The notes beneath the pieces are model-generated. The model did no database searches. It was not told the DNA's origin and saw only the letters and a list, made by a program, of their open reading frames with translations. 64,000 nucleotides of DNA from NCBI GenBank assembly GCA_035048815.1, contig JAUCBN010000016.1:9106501-9170500 (forward strand), given 5' to 3'. Of this stretch, positions 44,815 through 57,407 are shown one piece after another. The position numbers and the translations under genes are program-made. Each line of letters begins with the position of its first letter. The first letter of the stretch is position 1. The stretch comes from Abelmoschus esculentus. Taxonomy: Eukaryota > Streptophyta > Magnoliopsida > Malvales > Malvaceae.

Positions 44815-46170
44815 ATGACCAGATTCAAGAACGCCCCTCAATCTTTACGAGCAGCACCATGCCTTTAGAATGTAGAGATACGAATATATGGAAACGATGA
44901 TGTAAAAAAAGATTCCAAAAGATCAACGCTTGACAGATCCATCAAGAAAAGGGATTCATCTTCACTAACTCCCAAATGGGAAAACATTTCTCACCACATT
45001 GATGTGAAGGATAAAAAGTCAAAGGCGATTAATGTTTCTCTAGTTAAGGAGTTTTATACTGATTTTACACGGTCAGGGAAAGAGGTGATTTATGTCCAAG
45101 GAGACAAGATACGCTTTATTGTCAAAGATATCAACAAATACTATGGCTTGAAAGGGGAAGATAGGCACACTGTGCTCATGGTATCAATGCATGGCCAAAC
45201 CCTGATTTATTTTTGGAGGACCTGTGTTTCCAAGATACCGCTCGCAACTTTTACATTCAATTTTGAATGATCGACCAATCAATATGGGTAAGATAATTTT
45301 GGATGAAGCCTATGTTGCATTGAAAAGGAAACAGAGCCCATTGGTCTTTCTGAGGCTCATCATTACTCTTTCCCGTAAACAACAAGTGTTAAAAGATGAT
45401 GGGGACTATCAACTAAATAGGTGGCAGGGGATTGCCACAACAAAAAGCCATGAGTTAATGATTTTTGACGAGGATGCCATAACAAGTGCTTAACCCACTA
45501 GTGCAAGGAATATTCTTACAACAAAACTAGCCGGTTTGATCGCCTTGGTTGAGCGAACCCAATCTCAGTTAAGTGAGCTCGATGACAAATTCATGACTTT
45601 TTTAGAGTATGTGCACAAGTGTGATGTAATGGTTTTAGTGAATTTCATGAAGCTACTTCTTGATAAAGTTGTCATATTCTCGATCTTCCTAGAATACCTT
45701 TATAAATAAACTAACCCAACCCCTATGAATCACGGTGCATATCTTACACAGTCTCAGTAAAGCAAGCCAAGATTGCACCTCCAGAATTAGCCACAACATC
45801 TCACAAGTTCCCCCTGATCTATCTACACAACCCCCAACTGCTAAAGATAAGGGCTAGTCCCCTACGACTACACCAATCTCCTCGGTGGAAAAAAGATAAA
45901 GTTAGTAGTGGTGCACTACGAGTGCTCACTCGAAGTCGAGCAACCACCTGCACAAATGTTTGATGCTCTACCCTTCAAAAACGCGTTAAATGGAGAGCCA
46001 TGAGGAATATCTCTCTACCCAAACTTGGACAAGAAGAGGTTCAAGCAGTAGCAATAGTGCAAGAAGAAAACAAAGTAAGCACCGGTAATAGGGACACACC
46101 AACAATGACACCACCTTATCTAGCAAAACGTGTCAAGCGCATTGCTACCAAATTTGTCTTCCGAAAGTAA
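44815..46170 (+). pseudogene. Family E ORF3 (putative plant transposon protein)
   Basis: The start at 44815 (MTRFKNAPQ) gives a short leader with one stop, then VSLVKEFYTDF and IRFIVKDINKYYGL, the core of the putative plant transposon protein family. A frameshift near 45230 leads to SQLLHSILNDRPINMGKII and LRLIITLSRKQQVL. A coiled-coil-like part follows, and then a basic end reading IATKFVFRK with TAA at 46168-46170. Its function is unknown. Confidence 0.7.
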
Positions 46171-46776
46171 GAATCTTTACGTTTTTCATTTTAGTTCATT
46201 TAGTTACATTGAGGACAATGCTGACTTCAAGTTTGGGGGATACAAAGTTCTTGTTAGTAATATTTTCATTTACAGATATACAAAATTACTATAGCATCTG
46301 GTTTAGTTTAAAGACAATCTTTAGGTTTTAATCGATATGTTTAATGATGAGAAAAATTTTAATGCGTATGAACTTTATAATGTAGAATATTCAGATTGGA
46401 TTGAACTGAATTAGGACTTGATTATTTGAGAACCAAATTTAACACAATTATATGTCATCTATGCTTGAGTATGTTAGGAATTTTTTGGAGAACTTATTAT
46501 CAATGTCTTAAGTTTGAAAGCCTTAAAAAGATTGAAACTCCTTTTTGCTTTAGTATAAAAAAAGAAAAAAAATCATGAATAAATGCCTAGTCATAGAACT
46601 GTTGAAGGATGCTCTACTATGCATCGATATCTTGGATAATGAAGATAAATAAATAATGTTATTGCATATGAGTAAATGAAAGTTGTCACGTAATGACTCT
46701 ACCTACTATCTTGGGGGTGAGACGATTGTTCCATACTCACCTAGAATTAAGGACGGTAGGTGTGATGATCTGACAT
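46171..46776 (+). other. Family E 3' noncoding region, first part
   Basis: ACATTGAGGACAATGCTGAC and AAGTTTGGGGG follow ORF3 within 80 bp, as in other Athila-like elements. No gene. The region is cut by a family B LTR and continues at 48126. Confidence 0.6.
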
Positions 46777-48125
46777 TGATGCGTGTCAAATATGCGCAAT
46801 TTAGTGTAAGTGAACACGTCGCAAGTAATAAAGTGATGAGTAAATCGTGTATCGTCTCCACAGGGATTGGTCAACTTAATATGCCCTATTCGTCTTCTTG
46901 CTCTGTAACGAAATAAAATAAAAAAAAACAAGTGATTGAGTTGTGATTAAACTAAATAAAGAAATCTAAATAAAGAGAGAATAAACAGATAAAGAAAGTG
47001 GCCGGGATACAGTTGTGTTGTATAGTAGATTCAATAGTCTTGTTTCTGTCCAATGCAATCGCACAACACTGCCTCATTAAAACTGCAGATTACTGCCTCA
47101 ACAGTGAAGATACTCACCCGCCGCGACAATCCCTTGCTCTTGGATGGACTTTACCAAAGTTCGTCAAAATGTCCTTAGATGACTTCACTTATCCCTAAGT
47201 CGAAGTACTGTTGATGATCAGTCCTTGACGATACCTTCCGGCGTGAATCAGTTATAATCATCAACCAATCCCACACTTCATTTAGCCATTGAAACTCTTA
47301 ACCTATTCCTAGGTCGAGTTAGTGTTTCCTGATTAAAACACTATACTTATTCCTTTCGTGAATCTAACTCTCCCGATATTAGATAAATGGATTACTTACA
47401 AACTTCTTTCTCGAGCTTGAATGTAAGAACAAGGAATGACAAAGAATAAGCAAACTTCGATATCTTATTGCATTGAAACAAGAAACAATGTTCAATCTCT
47501 TCACACTAATACTTTACAACCTTCACCTAAGCCTAAAAAAACTTAGAACATAATCTAAAAGAAAAGAAAAACTAAAAGATAAATCGGCTAGGTCTAAGCT
47601 CTGTAATTTCGAATTGTATATTATGGTCTATGTCTTCTCCTTGGACGGCTATGTATTATATAGGTTTGGCCTAGGGCAAAACTTTCCTATGTAGAATACA
47701 ACTTGGAGTAGGGAACAAGTCAAGTACATAAATAAAATATTTCTAAGTTTATTCCAACTAGGAGGCTTTCCCGTGTGGCCTTTGTCTTGGGCCTTCCACA
47801 TGCTATCCAACTCCGTTCCTTGGGTTTCTTATCCAGCAATGTTCTCCTTATTTTTCTCCTCAGCTTGCCTACAATATCGCTACTTTTCCCTTGCTGCTGC
47901 CTCGGCCTCAGGTCCTGCCTCGACCTTAGTTGCTGCCGCGACAATACTTTTTCCTGAACAGATACAAAAATGCAATAAAGCTTGTCATTCCTGTAAATAT
48001 TATCTTTAACAGTAAAATCTCTAAATTGTTCATATTAAGTATATGCATTAGTTCAAGTAGGTGTAGATTTGATGATTATTGCCCATGAAAGGTATAAAAA
48101 GTGATAGTGAGTTGAGCACTTATCA
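46777..48125 (-). mobile_element. Solo LTR of family B (imperfect TSD GACAT/GACAC)
   Basis: On the minus strand it runs from TGATAAGTGCTCAACTC (ending 48125) to GACACGCATCA (46777), 1349 bp. The flanks are GACAT (46772-46776) and GACAC (48126-48130), one mismatch. No internal sequence adjoins either side, so it is a solo LTR. Conserved LTR parts include a CCTATATAA-type TATA region on the minus strand near 47660 and TGCCGCGACA palindrome-like motifs near 47933. Confidence 0.85.
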
Positions 48126-49460
48126 GACACCCTTCGTAAACAGTTTTGAAAAATGAAGCATTGGAGTAAATTAGCACTAGGGTATAGTAAAGAGTGAACC
48201 TAGAATTTTTCTAACTTTATTAAGCATAGATCAGATGCAATCCAGCACACATATTCAAAGTATCTTGTTTATGTTCTTGAAATTCTCAATATTAGTTAGC
48301 TTGATGCAAAATTTATTTTATGAGGATTGAAGTTCTTTCCATTTGCTTTCTTGAATTAAAATTTTTGCTATAGCATTTTGTGTTTAATACCTTAAGGGTT
48401 TTTGCTTTTTAAGGCATGCGATAGATTAAGTTTGTATTTTTATTTTAAAGATGTTGTTGTAATGAATGTGTTTGTTTGGTTGTAATGTTCAGGATTGCTA
48501 GGGAAAAGTTAGAAAAAGGATGAGTTGCTATAGTATATTTAGTGCTATATCGAACAATAACAAATACTATAACATTATGGGAACACAAGACAAAACGCAA
48601 AAAAGACAAAGTGCAGTCTCCCAACCTTACGTCTGACAGACTGGCTAGATGCTCTTCCATGTGCACAATATTTCTTGCATCTTTAGGGAACAAAACCCTA
48701 TGAGTCCTATATAAATACAAGGTAAATGCCCTCATTAAAGGCAGGCCTAGAGGAAAACTAAAATAGAGTCGAAATTGAACAAGAGTGAGAGAAGAAAAAG
48801 TAGAAAGACAATCACTTTCTCATCTTCTTCCTCAAGTTGAGCCACCATTGTTCGAGCTTCCAAGGAAGGATTTTTGTAAGACTTTAGGAGAAGCGGAAAG
48901 CTAGAAAATTTCACGACTATAGGCATTTGGATTTCCTTCCTTTTTAGCTTTGCTTTACCTCTTTTCATCTCTAAAAATGTATCTAAAAGATGAAAAAATG
49001 AATGTTTTCTTTGCTCTCGATATGAATTGATTCAGTATGGCTTGAGCTTGTGATGAATACTTATATTTGATTTCAATGAATGCTTTTGCTTTCTATTTTA
49101 TTTCTCATTTTGTTCATGAAAGCTTCAATATTTTTACTCATCTTAGTGTTTAAGAGATCGTTTAAGAGATCTCGGGAGATTATCATCGCTTATGTGTTAG
49201 ATTAGCTTAGACCTTGGGAGAGGAAGACTTAGATCCTCATGAACAATGAGACTTAATTCCGGGAGTCAGAGTCCTAACCCACCTTAGGGATAAGGTAGGT
49301 TTTCAACGACTAAAAATGATAGATATTTATCCACATGAGGATTCCTAGGGTTGAGAGCTTTAGCATTTTCGAGTGTTAGTTCTTTAACTAAGGATAGTCT
49401 AGACACTTTTAGTAAACTTTATCGAGTGTGGTTTAATCTAGAAAATAATAGTTATTGGAA
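48126..49460 (+). repeat. Family E 3' noncoding end and 3' LTR
   Basis: 48126-48480 continues the 3' noncoding region and contains the perfect palindrome TGCTATAGCA (48366-48375). From about 48480 the sequence has LTR character: a TATA box CCTATATAAATAC near 48708-48720, later a U5 with GGGAGAGGAAGACTTAG and CTTAGGGATAAGGTAGG motifs like those of families A to D. The exact LTR start is uncertain. It breaks off near 49460 against minus-strand pol. Confidence 0.55.
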
Positions 49461-50459
49461 AAAACTATGCACACCATGCAGCCTCACCATACCAAAAACA
49501 TACAACTCAGCTAGCTTATCCAAGGAGTACTTAGTATACACGGGAAGAAAATATGCACACTTGGTGAACCGATCCACTATAACCCATATAGAATCCTTCT
49601 TGGACGGTGTCAAAGGTAAAACCGTCACAAAGTCCATAGTAACTCTCTCTTATTTCCTTCCGTCACTTTATAAGGTTGTAACAAACCTAATAGAACCCGG
49701 TCCTCAGCCTTAACTCGTTGGCACATTAAGCATTTACTTACGAACTCGACCATGTCCTTTTTCAAACCAACCCAAAAGTACTCACTTTGAAGTCCATGGT
49801 ACATCTTACTACTACCAAGATGCATAGCAAAAGGATTATTATATGCCTCAACTCTGCATCGTTCGACACTAATACTCAATCCCTAAAACATAAGAGACCA
49901 TCACCACAAAACCCTTACTCGGTCGATACACCCTTCGCTATGTCCTAAAAATGAGGTACTAAAGTCTGGTCTGACAACTATCTCTCCTTGATCAACTATA
50001 TCAAAGAAGGTTTCACCTGTAACTCATCTACTAAACCACCATCCTTTGACACACTCAACCAAGAAAACATAGCTCCCAACTCAACCGTTACTTTCCTACT
50101 CAAAGCATCCACAACAAAATTAACTTTATCCAGATGGTAATCAATTGTTAGATCATAGTCCTTAAGTAACTTGAGTCATCGACGTTGTCTAAGATTCAGT
50201 TCCTTTTGTGACATCAAGTACTTTAAACTCTTATGGTTGGTGTATACCACGCAAAGCTCACCGTAGAGATGTCTCCATAACTTAAGGGAAAACAACACCA
50301 CATAAAACTCTATACCATGTGTGGGCTAGTTTTTCTCATGCACATTCAACTAACAAGATGCATAAGCAACCACTCTCCCATATTGTATCAAAACACAATC
50401 AAGACCAACATAAGACGCATCACTATATATGGTAAACTTTTTCCCTAACTCCGGTTGAA
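49460..50459 (-). pseudogene. pol: Del/Tekay pol: RNase H and integrase part
   Basis: Reading on the minus strand from 50459: VQPELGKKFTIYSDAS and GLDCVLIQYGRVVAYAS (RNase H), LKYLMSQKELNLRQRR, DALSRK, then the integrase finger (LQSEYFWVGLKKDMVEFV, CLMCQRVKAED). Next come MDFVTVLPLTPSKKDSIWVI with the first DDE aspartate, and RLHGV, where the homology stops at about 49465. The upstream RT half lies at 62387-63240 beyond a family D insertion. Several stops are present. Confidence 0.8.
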
Positions 50460-50464
50460 CTAAG

Positions 50465-51198
50465 TGTTGCGTGTTTTAAGTGTTCACAATTACGTGCAAG
50501 TGTACACGTTTTTAAGTTATAGTATAGAAAGATATCGTCTCCACAGGGATTGGTCCTTCTTCCGAAATCTAATTTCTTGCACTAAAAAATAAAGACATAA
50601 TTGTTTATAGATTTGGTTTTTAAATGAAAATAATAAAATAAACAAGTAAATAAATTGGAGCAATCGATAAAATAGATTAGATTGGGTTATCCTGAATTAT
50701 GGAATGACTGTCGAATGATTTCTTCTTCGTAAGTGCGTACTCGCACCGCTCAACTTGTTCCGGCAATTAGGCTCAATTGATTGCTTATGTCATTTCTCCG
50801 AGTTGTCAGTTCGTAGATTGTTTGGGCAATTGCGATGAGGGAATTGCTCGGGCAATTTGGGCAACTATCCTTAAGGTTCGGCAAAGCATAGCTTCTTTCA
50901 GCCGTTTAAATCCTGCACTTATCCCTAAGCCGGATTAGTTCTTTCGTACTTGGATTGAACCATACCTATTCGTTTCGTGAATCCAATCCTCCCGAATCTG
51001 GATAAATAAGTCATTTATCGAGGTCCTCTCCCGATTCTCTCGCAAAAAAATCAAGTACCAAGAATAGGCAAACCTCAATTAAGAACACACACAAACTTAA
51101 ATAGAATTCAAACCAAATCAAACCACAAAACAAAATAACCCAAGCCACTTTAAATTAGTTCATGGCTAGGCAAAACATCTAACAATATTCTCTCATCT
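50465..51198 (-). repeat. 3' LTR of the family D element (shorter copy)
   Basis: TGTTGCGTGTTTTAAG at 50465 matches the 5' LTR copy at 52949 for about 735 bp, up to CTCTCATC near 51198. Beyond that the copies no longer match. The 5' LTR goes on for about 490 bp more, so the U3 side of this copy has been deleted or replaced. Confidence 0.7.
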
Positions 51199-51412
51199 AT
51201 CATCCAACAAAGATCATTATTGAAGGAAATAAATAAACAAAAAATATGGGTAACTTTTAGAGTTAATTATGAAATTAATCTCTTGAAAGTTTGACCTATA
51301 TTAAAGTCTATCAAAATCTTCAAGCAAATCTCCATTGATCTTGATTTTTTTTCCTAAAAAAATAAACATCAATAAAACAAGAATTATTCAAGTAATGAGA
51401 AGATAATTATTT

Positions 51413-52780
51413 CTAAAAACCATAATTAAGAAAATTTAAAAAAATAACAAATAAAATAAAAAAGAAAAAATAATATAAAATATAAAGAAAATTTATGGAG
51501 GATCGTTTCCGATATATCTTATAATCCATTCGAACCCTCCATTGAGTGACAATTCTGCCCAAAAAGGGTTGGGCCAAAATGAGTACGGATATTCCCCTTT
51601 GCATTATCATGGTGGAGGTGTCTTTCTTTCGTGTCCTCTTATAATCCATGCATATCCTCCACCTTGATATTGTTCCTGAAGGCAAAAATAAATTATTAGA
51701 AAAAATTATATCAACATTCAACCATGTAATTACCTCATTGTCGTTAACTTCCGTCATAGTTGAATATATTTTTCGTTGTCGTGGCAATTGTTGTGCTAGC
51801 CAATTATCGTGATAATCATCTGCCAAAATTCTATGAAAGTCAAGTGAAGGACCATCTTTCTCGAAGTCTTCAAGAATCAACCCATCGTGTTCTTTATGCT
51901 TCTCAAATATCTCCATCAGTAGAGAATTTGGTTTGAAATTAATATTAGATGGAATTACCAAAGATAGAGTATCTTCTCCCAAACAATCATACCTTACTTG
52001 TGATGGTTTGAATCTTGTAGCGTTGATTCCTCAAAAGATACCTGCAACGGAAGATGTGAGTTTTGAAAGAATTCAAAAGGTTCAATTATTACCTTCTCAT
52101 ATTCCATTAATAAGGCATTGCCATCTTGTTGATTGAGCATATCGTCATATAATTGCCCTGGCAACTGTGAGTATTAGTAATCCTCAGATTCCTTCTTCAG
52201 CATCACTGCTGATGTAATATCCTAGGAATCAGACTCCTCAAAATTTCTTGTAGAAGTACTCTACTCAGCGGCACTAATTGTTGTCGCAATCTCGTTGTGT
52301 TTATCATCCTCAATTGCTGTGACAATTATTTCTTTAGGCTCATACAATGTTGAGCAATCTTTCTCATCAACATGCTCTGGACTCGGAGGTTCCAGAATTT
52401 CCTCTTTGTCTTCTAGTGTTGGGACGTCAGTATCTCAAAGAATTGATTGTCGGGACATGTTATATATGACATATATGGATCTCCTTAATTGATCTTTTGA
52501 ATCCCCCAAGGGTGTATCCAATTTAGCTATAATCGCATCCAAGGACTTTATTTGATCTTGCAACTTCTCTGTTAACGATGAATAATTTTGTTGTTAGTTC
52601 CATCTTTTATCCTCCATGCGGTCATATGTTCTAGCATTGTACTGGTAATATTAAACGAATGTTTTTCTCCATAATAAGAAAAAAATTGTCGTAGCATGAA
52701 CTTATTGGGTTGCTCTCGGTTGGCATAGGTAATCAAGAAATTCTTGATTGGATCGATTCATATCTTCTAACATCAACTCT
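51413..52780 (-). pseudogene. Family D internal reading frame, unrecognised
   Basis: Minus-strand frames broken by stops. From about 52600 a stretch is coiled-coil-like (EKLQDQIKSLDAIIAKL), then very acidic. A 189-codon frame (51982-51413) follows. It holds WRICMDYK (51639-51662) and WRVRMDYK (51519-51542), which look like two copies of the RT motif WRxCxDYR, about 120 bp apart. The rest matches nothing I know. It may be a gag-like frame fused to RT scraps after internal deletion. Low confidence that it ever made a protein in this form. Confidence 0.35.
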
Positions 52781-52924
52781 CGAACAGATTTCTTTCTTTC
52801 ATTCTGCATCTTGAAGTTCCTTCAACTTGCTGTATACCTATTTTTATATTTTTTTAAAAGAAAAAAGTTAGTAAAAATAATAATAAAAAAAGCAAGAAAC
52901 TAAAAACAAAGTAGCTATTGCCAG

Positions 52925-52942
52925 TCCCCGGCAACGACGCCA
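52925..52942 (-). other. Primer binding site of family D, tRNA-Asp type
   Basis: On the plus strand TCCCCGGCAACGACGCCA; its complement TGGCGTCGTTGCCGGGGA matches the tRNA-Asp site with one change. It is six bases from the LTR end at 52949. Confidence 0.88.
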
Positions 52943-52948
52943 AAACCT

Positions 52949-53710
52949 TGTTGCGTATTTTATGTGTTCGTAATTGCGTGCAAGTGTGCACGTTTTCAAG
53001 TTATAGTATAGAAAGATATCGTATCGTCTCCACAGGAATTGGTTCTTCTTCCGAGATCTAATTTGTTGCACTGAAAAATAAAGGCACAATTGTTTATAGA
53101 ATTGGTTTTTAAATGAAAATAATAAAATAAACAAGTAAATAAATTAGAGCAATCGATAAGAGAGGTTAGGTTGGATTATCTCGAATTATGGAATGACTGT
53201 CGAATGATTTCTTCTTCGTAAGTGTGTGCTCGCACCGTTCAACTTGTCCCGATAATTAGGCTCAACCGATTGCTTATGTCATTTGTCCGAGTTGTTAATT
53301 CGTAGATTGTTTGGGTAATTACGATGAGGGAATTGCTCGGGCAATTTGGGCGACTATCCTTAAGGTTTGGCAAAGTGTAGCTTCTTTGAGCCGTTGAAAT
53401 CCTACACTTATCCCTAACCCGAATTAGTTCTTTCGCACTTGGATCGAACCATACCTATTCATTTTATGAACCCAATCCTCCCGAATCTGGATAAATAAAT
53501 CATTTATCGAGGTCCTCTCCCGATTCTCTCGTAAAAAAATCAAGTACCAAGAATAGGCAAACCTCAATTAAGAACACACACAAACTTAAATAGAATTCAA
53601 ACAAAATCAAACCACAAAACAAAATAACCCAAGCCACTTTAAATTAGTTCATGGCTAGTCAAAACATCCAACAATATTCTCTCATCACTCGAGTAAAACA
53701 AGAAAACAAG
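52949..53710 (-). repeat. 5' LTR of family D, primer-site-proximal part
   Basis: It starts TGTTGCGTATTTTATG next to the primer site. It is interrupted after ACAAG (53706-53710) by the family B element and continues at 61911. Confidence 0.8.
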
Positions 53711-55026
53711 TGATGCATGTTAGATATGCGTAATTTAAGTGCAAATGAACACGTCGCCAAGTAATAAAGTGATGAGTATCATTGGATATCGTCTCCACAG
53801 GGATCGATATACTTAATATGCTTCTTTTAGTCTTCTTGCTCTGTAAATAAAAATACAAGTGATTGGGTTGAGATTGAATTAAATAATGATAACTAAATAA
53901 AGATAGAAAAATAAGATAAAGAAGGTGGTCAAGATTCAGTTGTACTGTGTAGTGGATTTGATCAACTTGTTCTTGTTCAATGCAATTGTACAACACTGCC
54001 TCGGTAAGATTGTAGATTACTGCCTCGACAGTGATGTCTTTCGTCTGTCACGGCACTCTCTTGCTCTTGGATAGACTTTACCAAAGTTCAAAAAATTGTT
54101 CTTTAATGATTCCACTAATCTCTAAGTCGAAATACTGTTGATAACCAATCTTTGATGATACCTCTCAGTGTGAATCAATTATAATCACCAACCAATCCCA
54201 CACTTCTCTTAGCCGCTGAAACTCTTAACCTATCTCTAGGTTGAGTTAGTGTTTTCCGATTGAAACACCATACTTATCCTTTTCGTGAATCTAAATTTCT
54301 CGATATTAGATAAATGGATTACTCACAAACTTCTCTCTCGAGTTTGAATGCAAGAACAAGGAATGGCAAAGAATAAGCAAACTTCGATATTTTATTGCAT
54401 TAGGAACAAAAAACAAAGTTTGACTTCCTCACACTAATACTTTACGACCTTCACCTAAGCCTAAATAAAATTAGAACATAATGTAGAAAAGAAAACCTCA
54501 ATCTGATTCTATATTCTAAGCTATGAATCTAATGTGTCTATTCCCTTGGACGATTATGCCTTATATAGGCTTGGCCAAGGACAAACCTTTCCTAAGTAGA
54601 ATATAACTTGGAGTAGGGAACAAGTCATGTACATAGGTCAAATATTTCCAAGTTTAATTCTTTTAGAAGGCTTTCCCGCGTGGCCTTGTCTTTGGACTTT
54701 CCTTGTGCTATCCAGCTCCAATCCTTGGGCTTCTTATCCAACAAAGTTCTCCTCATTTTTCTCCTTAGCTTGCCCACCATATTTCTACTTGTCCTCTACT
54801 TCCTCGGCATTAGGTCCTGCCTCGGCCACAGTTTGCTGTCGCGATAGTACTTCTTCCTGCACAGATACAAAAATTGCAGTAAAGTATACTTTTTCTATAA
54901 ATGTAATATTTAATAGTATGATCCCTAAATATATCACATTAAGTATATGTATTGGTTCAAGGTGTAGAATTGATGATTAATGCTCATGAAAAGTATAGAA
55001 AGTGATAGTGAGTTGAGCACTTATCA
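53711..55026 (-). repeat. 3' LTR of the family B element
   Basis: 1316 bp, on the minus strand from TGATAAGTGCTCAACTC to ATCTAACATGCATCA. The adjoining CACCTTCAAACTCGAAC on the plus strand is the polypurine-tract side. Confidence 0.88.
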
Positions 55027-55915
55027 CACCTTCAAACTCGAACTATTGCTTGTCCTCAAGCAATGCAAATCATCAATTTGTCAAACCTTATTCTTTTTTG
55101 GTCTTATGTTTCCATCTATTCTCCCCACCATAACCATGTCTATTCTTTAGACATAACCTTTTGGTTACCTAAGGCTGTACCTAGAAGACAAACTATAAGA
55201 TTTTGTGAGTGTGTGCATTTTTGTGGACAAGTTTGATTAAGGGCCTTCTTAGATAAACTCTAAGTTCAAGACAAGTAGATTTGGATTTAGTGTACTCTTC
55301 TTAAAACAACAATTTCTTGAGCCAATTTCGAGTACCTCAAGGATTGTGTTTTCTCCTTCTTATTTTCTTATTTCTTTTGCTATTCTTTCGAACATACTAG
55401 AGCCAATTTTGGGCACCTCTAGCATGAAGAAGAGTATTTCCTAGAGTTGGTGATAGGTACCTCTATTCACCTTTCCAAAGATCTAAGTCTTTATCACCTA
55501 AGTTCATTAAAAGAATTCCTATAGCCAAACAAGTCCCAAAAGTGTTTTTAAGTTCAACCTTATAGTAAGCTTCTAAGTTTTTCTCCTTAAGTATCCTAGA
55601 ATTAAGCCTTCAAAACAGAACCTAACTATGGTAAGGAGAAAGATTTCTATTGCCTTAAAAGAATAAACTAAAAAAATACTGATGATGGGCATTGAAAAAG
55701 TATGGGCAACAAGTTCAAGTAAGGGGGTGGACATAAAAAAATTTATCACTTAAAACTCCCTTTTTATGGCATGGACGTGACAGTGGATTGCCTTGGTAGT
55801 GGCTCTACACCCTAAAATCAAACCAATCATTGTCCTCAATGCTTAAATTAGGGGTAAGCAGTAGGCAACAAAATATAAAGAGGAAACAAGCAATTATAAA
55901 GGCAGCACAAAAAAA
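55027..55915 (-). other. Family B 3' noncoding region
   Basis: It holds a polypurine-tract region against the LTR and the motif GAGCCAATTTCGAGTACCTC and relatives (near 55319, 55401 and 55443). It aligns along its length with 7319-8200. No gene seen. Confidence 0.65.
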
Positions 55916-57407
55916 TTATAATGATTCCGAAGAGCTATCCTCCACAATTAATTTTCTGGATCTTGCTGTTGATTGTTGCATCCTTGGTGATGGTGATAAA
56001 TTTGCTCGTCTTGGTGGCTGAACTCTTGTGTATGTTGTTCGTTGCATGGGAGCATTCACCTCTTCTTCTCCTTCATCTTCGGTCTCCATGATATCAGTCC
56101 CTCCATCGTTTTCTAGATCTGCCTTGGCACGGTGAATTGTTGGCTTGGCAACATCTGATCTTTGGTGTACATAGACATCTATGTGAGCTGATAGACTGTC
56201 CATGATGATTGGGGGTTTTGGGGGAGTGCTGAAGACTGCCCTCCTCTTGAAGGTCTTTTATTAGCAGATGATACTGCGGCAGAATCTGCTACCCTAGAGG
56301 GGCCAGCAGCATGAAACTGTTGTTGAGGGCCTGTGGGGAAGAATGGTCTCGGTCCACCTAGAGCTGGTGTTGTCTCTGTGTAGGGTGCAGCTGTTACGAA
56401 CATGTTGTTGGGAAATTCTAGAAACTGCATCCCTTGGTCTGAAAAGTTATGGAGCATCATTTGAGCAAGTGTGCTATTGGAGTCTCTTTGATACTCCATG
56501 TATCTTTGCTGCCTAAGATCCATGGCTGCCATCCTTTGTAGAATCTCCTGGTATGGGCATTGTCGGGCATGTCTGCCCTGTACTGGGCTCCGGCAGTAGT
56601 GTCGGTAGTGAAGTACTGCGGAGTTGCATGGACTGGTTCTACATGCGTAATCTGCATGATCTTGTGGCAGATTCTCTGGTCCATCCTTTTCTTTGGGGTG
56701 TGAATTCATCTGTCTCGGTAGTGGTACACTTGTAGCATTACAAATACCAGTGATTAAAAAAGGGAAATACAAAGGACCTTTATCCTTCTTATCGCATTCA
56801 TGAATTTCTCACAAAATAATTTCTCCAATGTTGATGCTCCTTTTGTTGATGATTGATTGTATGAGCACCAATCTCCTTCGGTCCACCGTGCTATTATGGG
56901 AGGTTGGGATGAGGCGTCTCTTTACAAAAGTGTTCCAAAGTTTGTCCTCGGGTTTCAAACTTTTCCTTGCTACGGATCCTTTATGGGCACCAGTCTCTCA
57001 TGGGGTATTACCGTAGTAGAGGTCGTCCTTTATCAGCTCATACTTTTGAGTGGTGACATCCTCCATAAATTTGGCATGGACATCACGTATAGGGACAAGG
57101 CCGTAGAAATTGTTGATTGTATCGGCATCGAGCTTGACAGGCCTGCCTCGGCAGTGGACAAAAAGAGAGTCCTTGCTTGGCCCATGCGCATAGAATTCTC
57201 GCATGATGGTGGAATTGGCCTGGGGAGGTTGTAGGCATAAAATCTCCCATTCTTGTATTTTATATTTTCGAACAAGTAGTGTTCGATGCCGAAATCTTCT
57301 TTTTCTGAATGTTGGAACCCTTGTTCCTCCCATAATTGTCGAACAATGAACAGTATGTTGAATCGGTCTTTAATAGTTGCTGGGGCAAAGCGTTTGTAGG
57401 TGGCCAT
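55916..57407 (-). pseudogene. Family B ORF3 (putative plant transposon protein)
   Basis: The start at 57407 gives MATYKRFAPATIKDRF, then FIVRQLWEEQGF. After a frameshift near 57232 come STIMREFYAH, INNFYGLVPI and DDLYYGN, then a stop near 56998. Next, RLIPTSHNSTV leads to an open frame (56772-56179) rich in glutamine, proline and methionine. A last frame change at about 56190 gives an acidic and serine-rich tail ending at 55916. The order matches ORF3 of families C and E. The function is unknown; broken by at least two shifts and one stop. Confidence 0.72.

Larger units (their letters stand above)
40100..49460 (+). mobile_element. Family E Athila-like element, plus strand, 5' truncated
   Basis: It carries gag C-terminus, protease, RT, RNase H, integrase, ORF3, 3' noncoding region and a 3' LTR (about 48480-49460). 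A family B solo LTR at 46777-48125 interrupts it. The 5' LTR, primer site and most of gag are missing. All domains carry stops. The 3' side is cut at about 49460 by a minus-strand Del/Tekay pol. Confidence 0.78.
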
